Shown here: piece after piece, positions 16,102 to 24,915 of the stretch
Layout of the letters: every line of letters starts with the position of its first letter
Numbering within the stretch: the stretch's first letter is position 1
Virus record (IMG/VR): IMGVR_UViG_3300032236_001270
Location: 1 to 37,423 of that record
Source of the DNA: a virus
Reading direction: 5' to 3' (one strand)
DNA: 37,423 nt
The notes under the pieces: model-generated
The model's input: the letters and a program-made list of their open reading frames with translations, nothing else
What the model was told of the DNA's origin: nothing
The model's database searches: none
Position numbers and translations under genes: made by a program

Positions 16102-19100
16102 ATGAATTACGGCAGAGAAAAAGGAAACTCAAAAGATAAAACTCTTAATGGAGTTTATAATCCTGTCGTTTTAAATAATAGAGATGATGGCGCAATTCGT
16201 TATTTTCTTAATGGATTCCAGCCAGATAATTCTAAATTAATATCTTTAAATGCATCTAAATATATTCCTAAAATATTTTCCACGGTGCGACAATCAGCAA
16301 CATCATGGATTACAATTAGTAGCCCAACAATTACCTCTAATGCAATAGCATATGGCAATGGAAAGTTAATTGCTATAGGAGCCGGATCTAATAGCTTAAG
16401 TGCATGGACTACACAAACACCTAATATTACAGGTCAAGCTATTTATGGAATGGCATATGGAAACGGAACATGGGTAGCCGGAGGCTCAGCTGGAACTTTA
16501 AGAACCTCAACTAATAACGGAATCACTTGGAACACTCAAACTTCAAATTTTGGAGCTTCTACTATTTATTCAGTTGCTTATGGAGGCGGAACATGGGTAG
16601 CAGTCGGTCAAGGTGGAGCTTTAAGAACCTCAACTGACGCAATCAACTGGAACACGCAAACCTCTAGCTTTACAACTGACATTGAATCAGTAGCTTATGG
16701 CAACGGTATTTGGGTCGCTGGTTCAGTTGGCGGAACAATCAGAACCTCAAACAACAATGGTACATCATGGACTATACAAACAAGTAACTTTGGTACTTCT
16801 GCTATATTTTCAGTAGCCTACGGAAACGGAGCCTGGGTAGCTGTAGGTCAAAGCGGAACTTTAAGAACTTCAAGCGATAACGGTACTACCTGGGTGACAC
16901 AAACTTCTAACTTTGGTACTTCTGCTATACTTTCAGTAGCCTACGGAAACGGAACCTGGGTGGCAGTAGGCGCAGCCGGAACTTTAAAAACCTCAACAGA
17001 TACAATCAACTGGAACACTCAGTTTTCTAATTTTGGAACTTCTAATCTTAACGGAATTACATACGCAAATGGAGTTTGGGTAGCAGTAGGTGATTTAGGA
17101 ACTCTAAGAACTTCAACAAACACAATAAATTGGAATACACAAACTTCTAATTTTGGTATTACTAGCATATCTGTTGTAGCTTCAGGCAATAATAACTTTA
17201 TGGCTGCGGGTCAAACAGTAGTTAGAAATTCAATTCAAACTTATGTAGAGCCAATAAATGTTTCTAACGATCTTGGAGTTTCTTGGAACACACCTGTTTT
17301 TAATTATGGAGTTAATTCTTTATGCTCTATTGCCTATGCAAATAGCACATGGGTGGCAGCCGGACAAAATGGAGAAATTAGAACTTCTACAGATGCAGTA
17401 AACTGGAACAAGCAAAATAATCCTTTTTCTTATAATTCATACAACTATACTCAACCTGTATATACCGTTGCTTATGGAAATGGAACTTGGGCTGCTGGCG
17501 GAGGGGGATCTAGTTATGTAGCAGCTAATACTTGGAACACACAAACTTCTAATTTTGGAACCTCCACCATTTATGGAATTAGTTATGGTTTTGCCACTAC
17601 AGGTAATTTATGGGTGGCTGTTGGAGGAAATGGAAGATTAATAAATTCAACAGATGGCATAACATGGACTACTCAAACCTCTCAATTTGGTACTTCACAA
17701 ATTAACGCAGTTTCTTACGGCAATGGAATTTGGACAGCGGTAGGAAATGCTGGAACAATAAGAACTTCTGCTGATGGAGCCACCTGGACCACACAAACTT
17801 CTAATACAACTAATTCTTTTCAATCAGTTTTTTACGGAAACGGAACCTGGGTGGCAGGAGGCGCAGCTGGAACTTTAAGAACTTCAAATGATAATGGAGT
17901 CACCTGGACCACACAAACTTCTAATTTTGGAGCTTCTACTATTTATTCAGTTGCTTATGGAGGCGGAACATGGGTAGCAGTCGGTGATTCCGGAATCCTA
18001 AGAACATCAACTAATAACGGCATAACATGGAATACGCAAACCTCTCAATTTGGTGCTTCTATTATAAGTACAGTTTCTTACGGCAACGGAACCTGGGTGG
18101 CAGGAGGCGCAGCTGGAACTTTAAGAACTTCAACCGACGCAATAAACTGGATCACACAAACTTCTAACTTTGGTGCTTCTGCTATCTATGCAGTTTCTTA
18201 CGGCAACAGCACTTGGGTAGCTGTAGGTCAAGGAGGAACTTTAAGAACCTCAACAGATACAATAAATTGGAATACGCAAACTTCTAACTTTGGAGCTTCT
18301 AATATATTTGCTGTCGCATATGGAAACGGTATTTTTGTAGATGGAGGAGATGGAGCAACGTTAAGAAAAACACCAGCAATTGATTATCTTATTACCTCAA
18401 CCAATAATGGAATTACTTGGAACACTCAGGTTTCTACATTTTTGTCTGGCATATCTGCTTTATCATATAATAACAATACATGGGTGGGGGTGGGAGCTGG
18501 AATTCTTGCAACAAGCGGTGGTGCTATAAGAACTTCAACAAATGCAACTACATGGATAACTCAATCAGCTCCTGTTGCATATGGAGCTACAGGATATATT
18601 ATTCCTTTTGATGCAATTGCATACGGAAACGGAACTTGGGTAGTGGGCTCTTCTTATGGTGGATCAATAGGTTCATCATGGTTAACACAAAATTCTAATT
18701 TTGGTGGTTCTCTTGTTCTTGCAATAGCATACGGTAATGGAACCTGGGTAGCCGGAGGCGCAGGAGGAACTTTAAGAACTTCAAACGATAACGGAATAAC
18801 TTGGAATACACAAGCTTTTAATTCTATTAATACTATTGTTTCCGTAGCATATGGTAACGGAATATGGATAGCAGGCGCAGTTGGAGGCGTTATAAGAACC
18901 TCAACAGATACAATAAATTGGAATACTCAAACTTCTAATTTTGGTGCCACTAATATAAATGCAATTGCATACGGCAACGGAACCTGGGTGGCCGTAGGCG
19001 CAGCTGGAACTTTAAGAACCTCAACTAATAATGGAGTCACTTGGAATACGCAAACTTCTAACTTTGGTCTTTCAACAATAAATGCAATTGCATACGGAAG

Positions 19101-19821
19101 CGGAACATGGGTAGCTGGAGGCGCAACTGGAACCCTAAGAACTTCAACTAATAACGGTGTAACTTGGAATACACAAAATTCTAACTTTGGCAATAACAGC
19201 ATTAACTCAATAGTTTATGCAAACAGTCTTTGGATAGCAGGAAGCTCAGCAGGACCAATTAGAACTTCTACAGATGCAGTAAATTGGAATATACCATCAA
19301 TAAATTCAATTGGTATTGCCATTAACTGTATTACTTACGGTAACGGTATTTGGATAGCGGTAGGAGGAGGAGGAAATTTAAAAACCTCTACAGATGGGTT
19401 AAACTGGGTTACACCAAATAGTCAGTTCGGAGGAAATACTATTAACTTTGTTTCTTATGGGAATGGAGTATTTCAAGCTGTAGCTTCATCATTTATTAAA
19501 ACTTCATTTGCACTTGAGCCAATCATTACATCAACTAATAACGGAGTAACGTGGACACAATCTAATTCTCAATTTATTGGTGTATCTTCACTATCATATG
19601 GAAATAATATATTTATAGCAGGAGGAAACACTGCTTCTGTTTCAACTTCAATAGATGCCATAAATTGGACGACCACTGCAATAGCTTTTGGAACATCTCC
19701 TGTGGTGCTCACACACACTGGAAACAATTTTGTAGTTGTTGGTTCAGTTTCTAAAAAATCAAATTATAATACATATACTTTGACTTTAAATCCAGCAGGA
19801 ACAGTATACGGTAATGTATAA
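16102..19821 (+). CDS. giant Asp-box-repeat protein, probable multi-propeller appendage
   Basis: The 1239-aa protein has a ~60-residue unique N-terminus (YFLNGFQPDNSKLISLNASK) and then about 27 repeats of ~40 residues of the form AYGNGTWVAVG-x-x-GTLRTST. Each continues with an Asp-box-like turn (STNNGITWNTQTSNFG), the signature of BNR/sialidase-type beta-propellers. No complete set of sialidase catalytic residues is recognisable, so I read it as a binding or structural protein. The repeats form three modules of nine: repeats 1, 10 and 19 are shortened, and repeats 8, 17 and 26 carry an insertion around a P-I/L-x-S-x-NNG segment. It overlaps the next, related gene by one base (TAATG). AAGGAAA precedes the start. 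Likely a virion fibre, perhaps a carbohydrate binder. Confidence 0.75.
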   Translation: MNYGREKGNSKDKTLNGVYNPVVLNNRDDGAIRYFLNGFQPDNSKLISLNASKYIPKIFSTVRQSATSWITISSPTITSNAIAYGNGKLIAIGAGSNSLSAWTTQTPNITGQAIYGMAYGNGTWVAGGSAGTLRTSTNNGITWNTQTSNFGASTIYSVAYGGGTWVAVGQGGALRTSTDAINWNTQTSSFTTDIESVAYGNGIWVAGSVGGTIRTSNNNGTSWTIQTSNFGTSAIFSVAYGNGAWVAVGQSGTLRTSSDNGTTWVTQTSNFGTSAILSVAYGNGTWVAVGAAGTLKTSTDTINWNTQFSNFGTSNLNGITYANGVWVAVGDLGTLRTSTNTINWNTQTSNFGITSISVVASGNNNFMAAGQTVVRNSIQTYVEPINVSNDLGVSWNTPVFNYGVNSLCSIAYANSTWVAAGQNGEIRTSTDAVNWNKQNNPFSYNSYNYTQPVYTVAYGNGTWAAGGGGSSYVAANTWNTQTSNFGTSTIYGISYGFATTGNLWVAVGGNGRLINSTDGITWTTQTSQFGTSQINAVSYGNGIWTAVGNAGTIRTSADGATWTTQTSNTTNSFQSVFYGNGTWVAGGAAGTLRTSNDNGVTWTTQTSNFGASTIYSVAYGGGTWVAVGDSGILRTSTNNGITWNTQTSQFGASIISTVSYGNGTWVAGGAAGTLRTSTDAINWITQTSNFGASAIYAVSYGNSTWVAVGQGGTLRTSTDTINWNTQTSNFGASNIFAVAYGNGIFVDGGDGATLRKTPAIDYLITSTNNGITWNTQVSTFLSGISALSYNNNTWVGVGAGILATSGGAIRTSTNATTWITQSAPVAYGATGYIIPFDAIAYGNGTWVVGSSYGGSIGSSWLTQNSNFGGSLVLAIAYGNGTWVAGGAGGTLRTSNDNGITWNTQAFNSINTIVSVAYGNGIWIAGAVGGVIRTSTDTINWNTQTSNFGATNINAIAYGNGTWVAVGAAGTLRTSTNNGVTWNTQTSNFGLSTINAIAYGSGTWVAGGATGTLRTSTNNGVTWNTQNSNFGNNSINSIVYANSLWIAGSSAGPIRTSTDAVNWNIPSINSIGIAINCITYGNGIWIAVGGGGNLKTSTDGLNWVTPNSQFGGNTINFVSYGNGVFQAVASSFIKTSFALEPIITSTNNGVTWTQSNSQFIGVSSLSYGNNIFIAGGNTASVSTSIDAINWTTTAIAFGTSPVVLTHTGNNFVVVGSVSKKSNYNTYTLTLNPAGTVYGNV
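16342..19770 (+). repeat. about 27 tandem ~120-bp repeats with ~1.14-kb super-period
   Basis: Repeat units encode A-Y-G-N-G-x-W-V-A phrases. Equivalent marker repeats begin at 17176, 18313 and 19450, exactly 1137 bases apart each time. Many units share long identical stretches, so recombination between copies is likely. Confidence 0.8.
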
Positions 19822-20870
19822 TGAATAAAAACAATAAAAACAGTTATTATGAATCAGGCGAAATTATATTTGCAGTACAGTCACCAGGTACAGGGTGGAT
19901 TAAGTTAGATGGATCTATTCAAAAAGTTTCAGCTAAAATTGCTAATAAGTTAATAACTATAGCTTGGAATACACAAACTTCTAACTTTGGATCATCTACT
20001 ATCTATGCTGTTGCCTACGGAAACGGAACCTGGGTAGCAGGAGGCTTAAATGGAACTTTAAGAACTTCAACCGACACAATAAACTGGAATACACAAACTT
20101 CTAGCTTTGGAAGTTCTATTATTTATGTAATAGCATACGGTAATGGAATATGGGTAGCCGGAGGCACAGGAGGCGCAGCTGGAACCCTAAGAACTTCAAC
20201 TGATAACGGTGTAACTTGGAATACACAAACTTCTCAATTTGGTGGTGCTACTATCTATGCAGTTGCTTACGGAAACGGAACATGGGTAGCAGCCGGTCAA
20301 GCTGGAGCTTTAAGAACCTCAACCAATGCTATAAGCTGGAACACCCAAGCATCTAATTTTGGATCATCTAGCATATTTGCAGTAGCTTACGGAAACGGAA
20401 CCTGGGTAGCAGTAGGCGACGGTGGAATCTTAAGAACCTCAACTGATACAATAAATTGGAATACTCAAAATTCTAATTTTAATACTGGAATTAATTCAAT
20501 AGCATACGGTAATGGAATATGGGTAGCCGGAGGTCAAGGAGGAAACTTAAGAACTTCAACCGACACAATAAACTGGAATACACAAACTTCTAGCTTTGGA
20601 AGTTCTATTATTTATGGAATAGCATACGGTAATGGAATATGGGTGGCAGTTAGTCAAATTGGTTCTCTAAGAACTTCAACCGACACAATAAACTGGAACA
20701 CGCAAGCACCTAATGCTGGAACTCTTAGCTTTAGTTCAGTAGCGTATGCTAATTCAACCTGGGTAGCTGTAGGTCAAAGCGGAACTTTAAGAACATCAAA
20801 TGCTTCATCAACATTTATTACTCCTATAATTAACCCTGCATTTAATATATATGGATGGATGAAATTATGA
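19821..20870 (+). CDS. seven-repeat propeller protein, second paralogue
   Basis: The 349-aa protein opens with ESGEIIFAVQSPGTGWIKLDG, which resembles the P-x-GW-x-x-x-DG core of phage tail-collar domains. Then come a half repeat (ITIAWNTQTSNFGSS) and seven full repeats of AYGNGxWVAxG type, and a short end INPAFNIYGWMKL. Half repeat plus seven repeats is what a closed seven-bladed beta-propeller with an exchanged first strand would need. It overlaps both neighbours (TAATG start, ATGA end), so the three paralogues are translated together. Likely a host-binding or decorating virion protein; the ligand is unknown. Confidence 0.75.
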   Translation: MNKNNKNSYYESGEIIFAVQSPGTGWIKLDGSIQKVSAKIANKLITIAWNTQTSNFGSSTIYAVAYGNGTWVAGGLNGTLRTSTDTINWNTQTSSFGSSIIYVIAYGNGIWVAGGTGGAAGTLRTSTDNGVTWNTQTSQFGGATIYAVAYGNGTWVAAGQAGALRTSTNAISWNTQASNFGSSSIFAVAYGNGTWVAVGDGGILRTSTDTINWNTQNSNFNTGINSIAYGNGIWVAGGQGGNLRTSTDTINWNTQTSSFGSSIIYGIAYGNGIWVAVSQIGSLRTSTDTINWNTQAPNAGTLSFSSVAYANSTWVAVGQSGTLRTSNASSTFITPIINPAFNIYGWMKL

Positions 20871-21946
20871 ATAATGGATTAAATAAACAACGTGGTCAAT
20901 ATCAAACAGGTGATTTGATATATAGAAGAAATACAAATTCTTCCCCTGGCCCAGGATGGATAAGCTTAGGCATATCTCAAGATATTACTAAATTTTCAAA
21001 TCTTTCAAAAATTCTTAACGGTTATCAGTACGGATATTGGACTACTCAAGTAACAGTATCTTCAAGCATATCTGCAATAGCATACGGAAATGGAATATGG
21101 GTGGCGGGAGATCGCTATGGCATATTAAGGAATTCAACAGATCAAGGAATGACATGGAATACAATTTCTCAAATTTTTGTGACAGGCTTTGGAGCTTTAG
21201 CCTATGGAAATGGAATCTTTGTTGCCAGCGACTATTTAGGAAATATAAAAACTTCTACAGATACAATAAATTGGAATTTGCAAACTTCTAATTTTGGTTC
21301 TAGCGGAATTTCTGCAATAGCTTATGGAGGAGGAACTTGGGTTGCCGGAGGTGTAGGTGGAGCTTTAAGAACTTCAACGGATAACGGAATTACCTGGAAT
21401 ACACAAACTTCTACTTTTGGTACAAGCCCAATTACTGCAGTAGTTTACGGAAATGGAACATGGGCTGCCGGTGCCAGCGCAGGTTCAAATGCTCCCATAA
21501 GAACTTCAACCGATGGAGGAATCACTTGGAATACGCAAGTTTCTGTTTTTAACAGTACCATAATTCAAATTGTATATGGAAATGGAACTTTTGTAGCAGT
21601 AGGTGACTCGGGCGTAAGAAATTCAACTGATGGAGGAATTACCTGGAATACACAAAATGCAAATTTAGGTGCAAGCGTTACTGCTACTGTGGCATATGGC
21701 AATGGAGTTTTTTTGCTGGGTTCAGGAAGTTCGGGTGGAGATTTAAGATCTTCAACAGACAATGGGGTAACCTGGAACACACACAATTCTAATTTTTCCG
21801 ATATAATTAATAAAATAGCTTATGGAGATGGAAATTTTATACTCACATCCAATGTTGGAACTGTAGGTGGATATATTAAAGCTTTAAAATATGGATATAA
21901 TGTCCCCGCCGGAATAGCAAATTATGTCGCTTGGATAAAAACGTAG
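20867..21946 (+). CDS. seven-repeat propeller protein, third paralogue
   Basis: I choose the ATG at 20867, which overlaps the previous stop as ATGA, over an ATG four codons earlier. The 359-aa product has an N-terminal segment like its neighbour (QTGDLIYRRN; SSPGPGWISLG; FSNLSKILNG) and then seven repeats with Asp-box-like turns such as STDNGITWNTQTSTFG and STDGGITWNTQ. The C-terminus is YGYNVPAGIANYVAWIKT, comparable in position to GWMKL of the second paralogue. Sequence divergence between the three genes suggests they bind different or variable targets. A promoter for the next gene begins directly after the stop. Confidence 0.75.
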   Translation: MNNGLNKQRGQYQTGDLIYRRNTNSSPGPGWISLGISQDITKFSNLSKILNGYQYGYWTTQVTVSSSISAIAYGNGIWVAGDRYGILRNSTDQGMTWNTISQIFVTGFGALAYGNGIFVASDYLGNIKTSTDTINWNLQTSNFGSSGISAIAYGGGTWVAGGVGGALRTSTDNGITWNTQTSTFGTSPITAVVYGNGTWAAGASAGSNAPIRTSTDGGITWNTQVSVFNSTIIQIVYGNGTFVAVGDSGVRNSTDGGITWNTQNANLGASVTATVAYGNGVFLLGSGSSGGDLRSSTDNGVTWNTHNSNFSDIINKIAYGDGNFILTSNVGTVGGYIKALKYGYNVPAGIANYVAWIKT

Positions 21947-21948
21947 TT

Positions 21949-21978
21949 TTGACAAAAAAATAAATATTTTGATACAAT
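21949..21978 (+). promoter_or_regulatory. full promoter TTGACA-18-TACAAT, leaderless layout
   Basis: TTGACA at 21949-21954, an 18-base spacer, and TACAAT at 21973-21978 with TG at 21970-21971. It has the best -35 match in the window. Only six bases follow before the ATG at 21985, so the predicted transcript begins on the start codon. Confidence 0.8.
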
Positions 21979-21984
21979 TATTTA

Positions 21985-22716
21985 ATGTTAAATAAAAAAA
22001 TAATTCAAAAAACCATACTACTTGTTGCAACCCCATGCTATGGTGGTCTTGTTAATGAAAAATATACACAATCTATGATTAATTTAACATCAATGGCTAT
22101 GCAGCATGGTATGGGTTTTGGTTATTTTACTAGATCAAATGAGAGTTTAATTACAAGAGCTAGAAATGATTTGGCTTTTAGTTTTTTGCAAACTCCCGCC
22201 ACACACTTAATGTTTATTGATGCTGATATTAATTTTAATGCTGAAGATGTATTTAAATTAATATCTCATGATAAAGATATAATGACTGGGGCATATCCAA
22301 CAAAGACAATTGACTGGAATAACATGGCAAACTCTAAAGATAAAAGTTTGATGGGACTTCAAAAAAATTCTATATTTTATTCCTCTGAGTTTAATGATAA
22401 AGTAAATAAAGATGGTTTGTTAGAAGTTTCATATGGAGCAACAGGTTTTATGTTGATTAAAAGAGAAGTCATTGAAAAGATGATTAAACATTATCCAGAA
22501 ACTGCATACACGCCAGAAGTTTATGATAATCCATCTGAACGTGGAATGCAAAAGTATGCATTATTTGATACAATGATATATAATGGTAAATATCTAAGCG
22601 AAGATTATACATTTTGTCACAGATGGCAGCAGATGGGCGGGAAAGTTTATATTGACCCATCAATAGTCTTAGATCATGTAGGAACATATACATTTAAAGG
22701 CACAAAGCTTAACTAG
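21985..22716 (+). CDS. GT-A-type glycosyltransferase
   Basis: The 243-aa product has a GT-A layout: nucleotide-binding start LLVATPCYGGLVN, the SLITRARNDLAFSFLQT segment, the DxD metal site in MFIDADINF, then GATGFMLIKREV and the likely catalytic region YLSEDYTFCHRWQQMGG. It resembles the next gene over most of its length. Four sugar- or methyl-transfer genes follow one another without real gaps, so they probably act on one pathway, such as decorating the fibres or capsid or altering host glycans. There is no clear ribosome site and the -10 box is six bases away, pointing to leaderless translation. Confidence 0.82.
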   Translation: MLNKKIIQKTILLVATPCYGGLVNEKYTQSMINLTSMAMQHGMGFGYFTRSNESLITRARNDLAFSFLQTPATHLMFIDADINFNAEDVFKLISHDKDIMTGAYPTKTIDWNNMANSKDKSLMGLQKNSIFYSSEFNDKVNKDGLLEVSYGATGFMLIKREVIEKMIKHYPETAYTPEVYDNPSERGMQKYALFDTMIYNGKYLSEDYTFCHRWQQMGGKVYIDPSIVLDHVGTYTFKGTKLN

Positions 22717-22730
22717 TAGAAAGAAATTTG

Positions 22731-23408
22731 ATGAATAACGAAAGACCACATTTTAATGTTTTAATTGCAACACCCGGACATTCAATGCTTCAAGCATATG
22801 TCAGAAGTCTAGTAAAAACAACATACTTTTTTGATATGAATGGAATTACTTGGAATTTCTTAACTGAATACTCTTCTTTGGTAGCAGATGCTAGAGAAAA
22901 AACAATTGGTGGAACTGCGTATCAAGATCCAAATGATTCCCGTCCCGGTCAAGGTACATATACCTATGATCGCATTCTTTGGATTGACTCAGATATTGAA
23001 TGGGAGCCAGAGGATGTTGTGCAACTTTTAAGTCATGACTATGACGTCGTATCTGGTTGCTATATGCTTACAAATGGTGAAGTTACTGCTTATCCAAAAG
23101 TTCTACGTGGCGGAATGACTAAAGAGCAAATCATGGCAAAGAAAAAGCCATTTGAAGTACGTGGAGTAGGTTTTGGCTTTTTGATGGTAAAGCAGGGAGT
23201 TTTTGAAAAGATTAAGCGTCCCTGGTTTTCTCAGATTGATGTTGAAGTTGAAAACGAGGAAACCGGTGAGATTGAATATAAATTCCCATTAATGGGAGAA
23301 GATTTATCGTGGTGTGAAAAAGTACACAGAATGGGTATTCCAATTATGGTTGACCCCCTAGTACGTGTAAATCACCACAAGCAAGTTAAAATAGAATGGC
23401 CTAAATAA
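22731..23408 (+). CDS. GT-A-type glycosyltransferase, paralogue
   Basis: From the ATG at 22731 (a TTG lies one codon upstream) the product is 225 residues. It repeats the plan of the preceding gene: FNVLIATPGHSM, SLVADAREKTIGG, metal site LWIDSDIEWEPEDV, VVSGCYML, GVGFGFLMVKQGVF, and a likely catalytic MGEDLSWCEKVHRMG. These two genes are clearly related and probably arose by duplication. It joins the next gene by a one-base TAATG overlap. Donor sugar and acceptor cannot be told. Confidence 0.82.
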   Translation: MNNERPHFNVLIATPGHSMLQAYVRSLVKTTYFFDMNGITWNFLTEYSSLVADAREKTIGGTAYQDPNDSRPGQGTYTYDRILWIDSDIEWEPEDVVQLLSHDYDVVSGCYMLTNGEVTAYPKVLRGGMTKEQIMAKKKPFEVRGVGFGFLMVKQGVFEKIKRPWFSQIDVEVENEETGEIEYKFPLMGEDLSWCEKVHRMGIPIMVDPLVRVNHHKQVKIEWPK

Positions 23409-24331
23409 TGACAAATATTGATCCGCTTGGCGGGGAAGACATAATGCTACAAAAGCTAGCAAAATACATAGACCTAGATAAGTATAATGTAAACATCATT
23501 AATTCTAAATGCCGTAGAGAGCTTATTGATCTTGATAAAAGAAATGTTTTATGGCAGCATGTACCTGCAGATCAAAATGCGGTAATGGGGATTAGAGACA
23601 AATACTTTAATCGTATGGTTGATGCATACGTTTATGTATCACATTGGCAGCATGAGAAGTTTCGCTATATTCATCAAATCCCGCTTGAAAATGCTTATGT
23701 AATTAAAAATGCTATTGATCCTATTGAATTTATTGAAAAGCCAAAAGACAAGATAAAGCTTATTTATACATCTATGCCATATCGTGGCCTTGGCGTACTT
23801 CTTGATGCTTTTGAAAAATTAAATAGAGATGACGTTGAACTTGATGTTTATTCATCTAATACAATTTATGGTAAAGAATATGTAGAGCATGTAGGCGATG
23901 AATATGATGCTTTATTTGATCGTGCAAAAAATATGAAGAATGTAAATTATATTGGTTATGCTCCGCATGATGATGTAATTAAGGCTTTGCAACAAGCACA
24001 CATTTTTTCGTATCCATGTGTATTTGAAGAAACTGCTTGTCTTTCTATGATTGAAGCAGGTGCTGCAGGTTGCAATCTTGTCACTACAAATGTGGGCGGG
24101 TTGCCAGAGACAGGTTCCGTCTATGCCAACCTAGTACCAATTCAAGCAGATGAAGATACTCTTATAGAAAATTATGCAAAAGCATTGAATGAAACAATTG
24201 ATAATTACTGGTCTGATTCAAATCAAGAGATGCTTAAAGAACAGTCAGCTTTTTATAACAAGCACTACGGCTGGGAAACAAGAAAGCATGAGTGGATTAA
24301 GCTACTAGATTCATTACCCGAGGTAGAATAA
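23408..24331 (+). CDS. GT4-like glycosyltransferase
   Basis: The 307-aa protein is a short GT-B enzyme. Its N-terminal half has DPLGGEDIMLQKLAKY and VYVSHWQHEKF; the C-terminal half has LIYTSMPYRGLGVLLDAF and the donor-binding motif EETACLSMIEAGAAGCNLV (E-x7-E type), followed by TNVGGLPE. This is a different fold from the two genes before it, so the cluster may assemble or extend a glycan in several steps. It may also be compared with the GT4-like gene at 2931, though the two are not close. Coupled to both neighbours by TAATG overlaps. Confidence 0.85.
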   Translation: MTNIDPLGGEDIMLQKLAKYIDLDKYNVNIINSKCRRELIDLDKRNVLWQHVPADQNAVMGIRDKYFNRMVDAYVYVSHWQHEKFRYIHQIPLENAYVIKNAIDPIEFIEKPKDKIKLIYTSMPYRGLGVLLDAFEKLNRDDVELDVYSSNTIYGKEYVEHVGDEYDALFDRAKNMKNVNYIGYAPHDDVIKALQQAHIFSYPCVFEETACLSMIEAGAAGCNLVTTNVGGLPETGSVYANLVPIQADEDTLIENYAKALNETIDNYWSDSNQEMLKEQSAFYNKHYGWETRKHEWIKLLDSLPEVE

Positions 24332-24846
24332 TGCCAACATCAAACCCAGAAAACAAACTCTGGGTTATTAGAAAAATTAAGTCATTAGAGCATGGCAAAA
24401 TTTTAGATGTTGGAGCGGGCCAAGGAGATTATCTTGAGCTAATAAAAGCATATCTACCAGATAATGTAATTGTAGATGCAGTTGAAGCCTGGGAGCCATA
24501 TATAGAAAAGTTCAATTTGCGTGAAAGATACAATAATGTATTTATACAAGACGTGCGGGAATTTGAAGATTTTAAGTACGACATTGTAATCTTTGGAGAC
24601 GTATTAGAACATATGCCAGAATCAGATGCAGTTGATCTCTGGAACAAAATGTCAAAACAAGCTAAGTGTGCCATTATATCAATTCCAATCATTCATCACC
24701 CACAGGGTGCATATGAAGGTAATCCATATGAAATTCATCATGAGGAAGATTGGACTACAGAGCGGGTATTAGACAAATTTTATGGAATTGTAGAGCATAA
24801 AGAGTTTAAAGTTACAGGAACATTTATAGCTAAGTTTGATAATTAA
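24331..24846 (+). CDS. class I SAM-dependent methyltransferase
   Basis: The 171-aa product has the Rossmann-type SAM site: motif I ILDVGAGQGDYLELI (about residues 26-40), an acidic residue ending strand 2 (VDAVEAWEPY), motif III-like VFIQDVREF, and motif IV IVIFGDVLEHMPES. The region PIIHHPQGAYEGNP may contact the substrate. Downstream of three glycosyltransferases it may methylate a sugar or another small group on the product. Its TAATG overlap ties it to that operon. Confidence 0.82.
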   Translation: MPTSNPENKLWVIRKIKSLEHGKILDVGAGQGDYLELIKAYLPDNVIVDAVEAWEPYIEKFNLRERYNNVFIQDVREFEDFKYDIVIFGDVLEHMPESDAVDLWNKMSKQAKCAIISIPIIHHPQGAYEGNPYEIHHEEDWTTERVLDKFYGIVEHKEFKVTGTFIAKFDN

Positions 24847-24900
24847 TCATTCTAAAAATGTCCATGCAGTGCACAAGTTTTATGCTTAAATAAACGAAAA

Positions 24901-24909
24901 TGGTAAAAT
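24901..24909 (+). promoter_or_regulatory. promoter TGgTAAAAT, leaderless layout
   Basis: TG at 24901-24902 and TAAAAT at 24904-24909; six bases separate it from the ATG at 24916. No ribosome site precedes that ATG. It probably begins the head-gene operon. Confidence 0.55.
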
Positions 24910-24915
24910 GTAGAT

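Noticed and set aside
16342-19770. CRISPR array
   Set aside because: The repeats are in-frame coding units of ~120 bases with no constant spacer structure and no cas genes.
16342-21900. Diversity-generating retroelement acting on the propeller repeats
   Set aside because: No reverse transcriptase gene and no template repeat with adenine-specific changes were seen in the window. It could lie outside.
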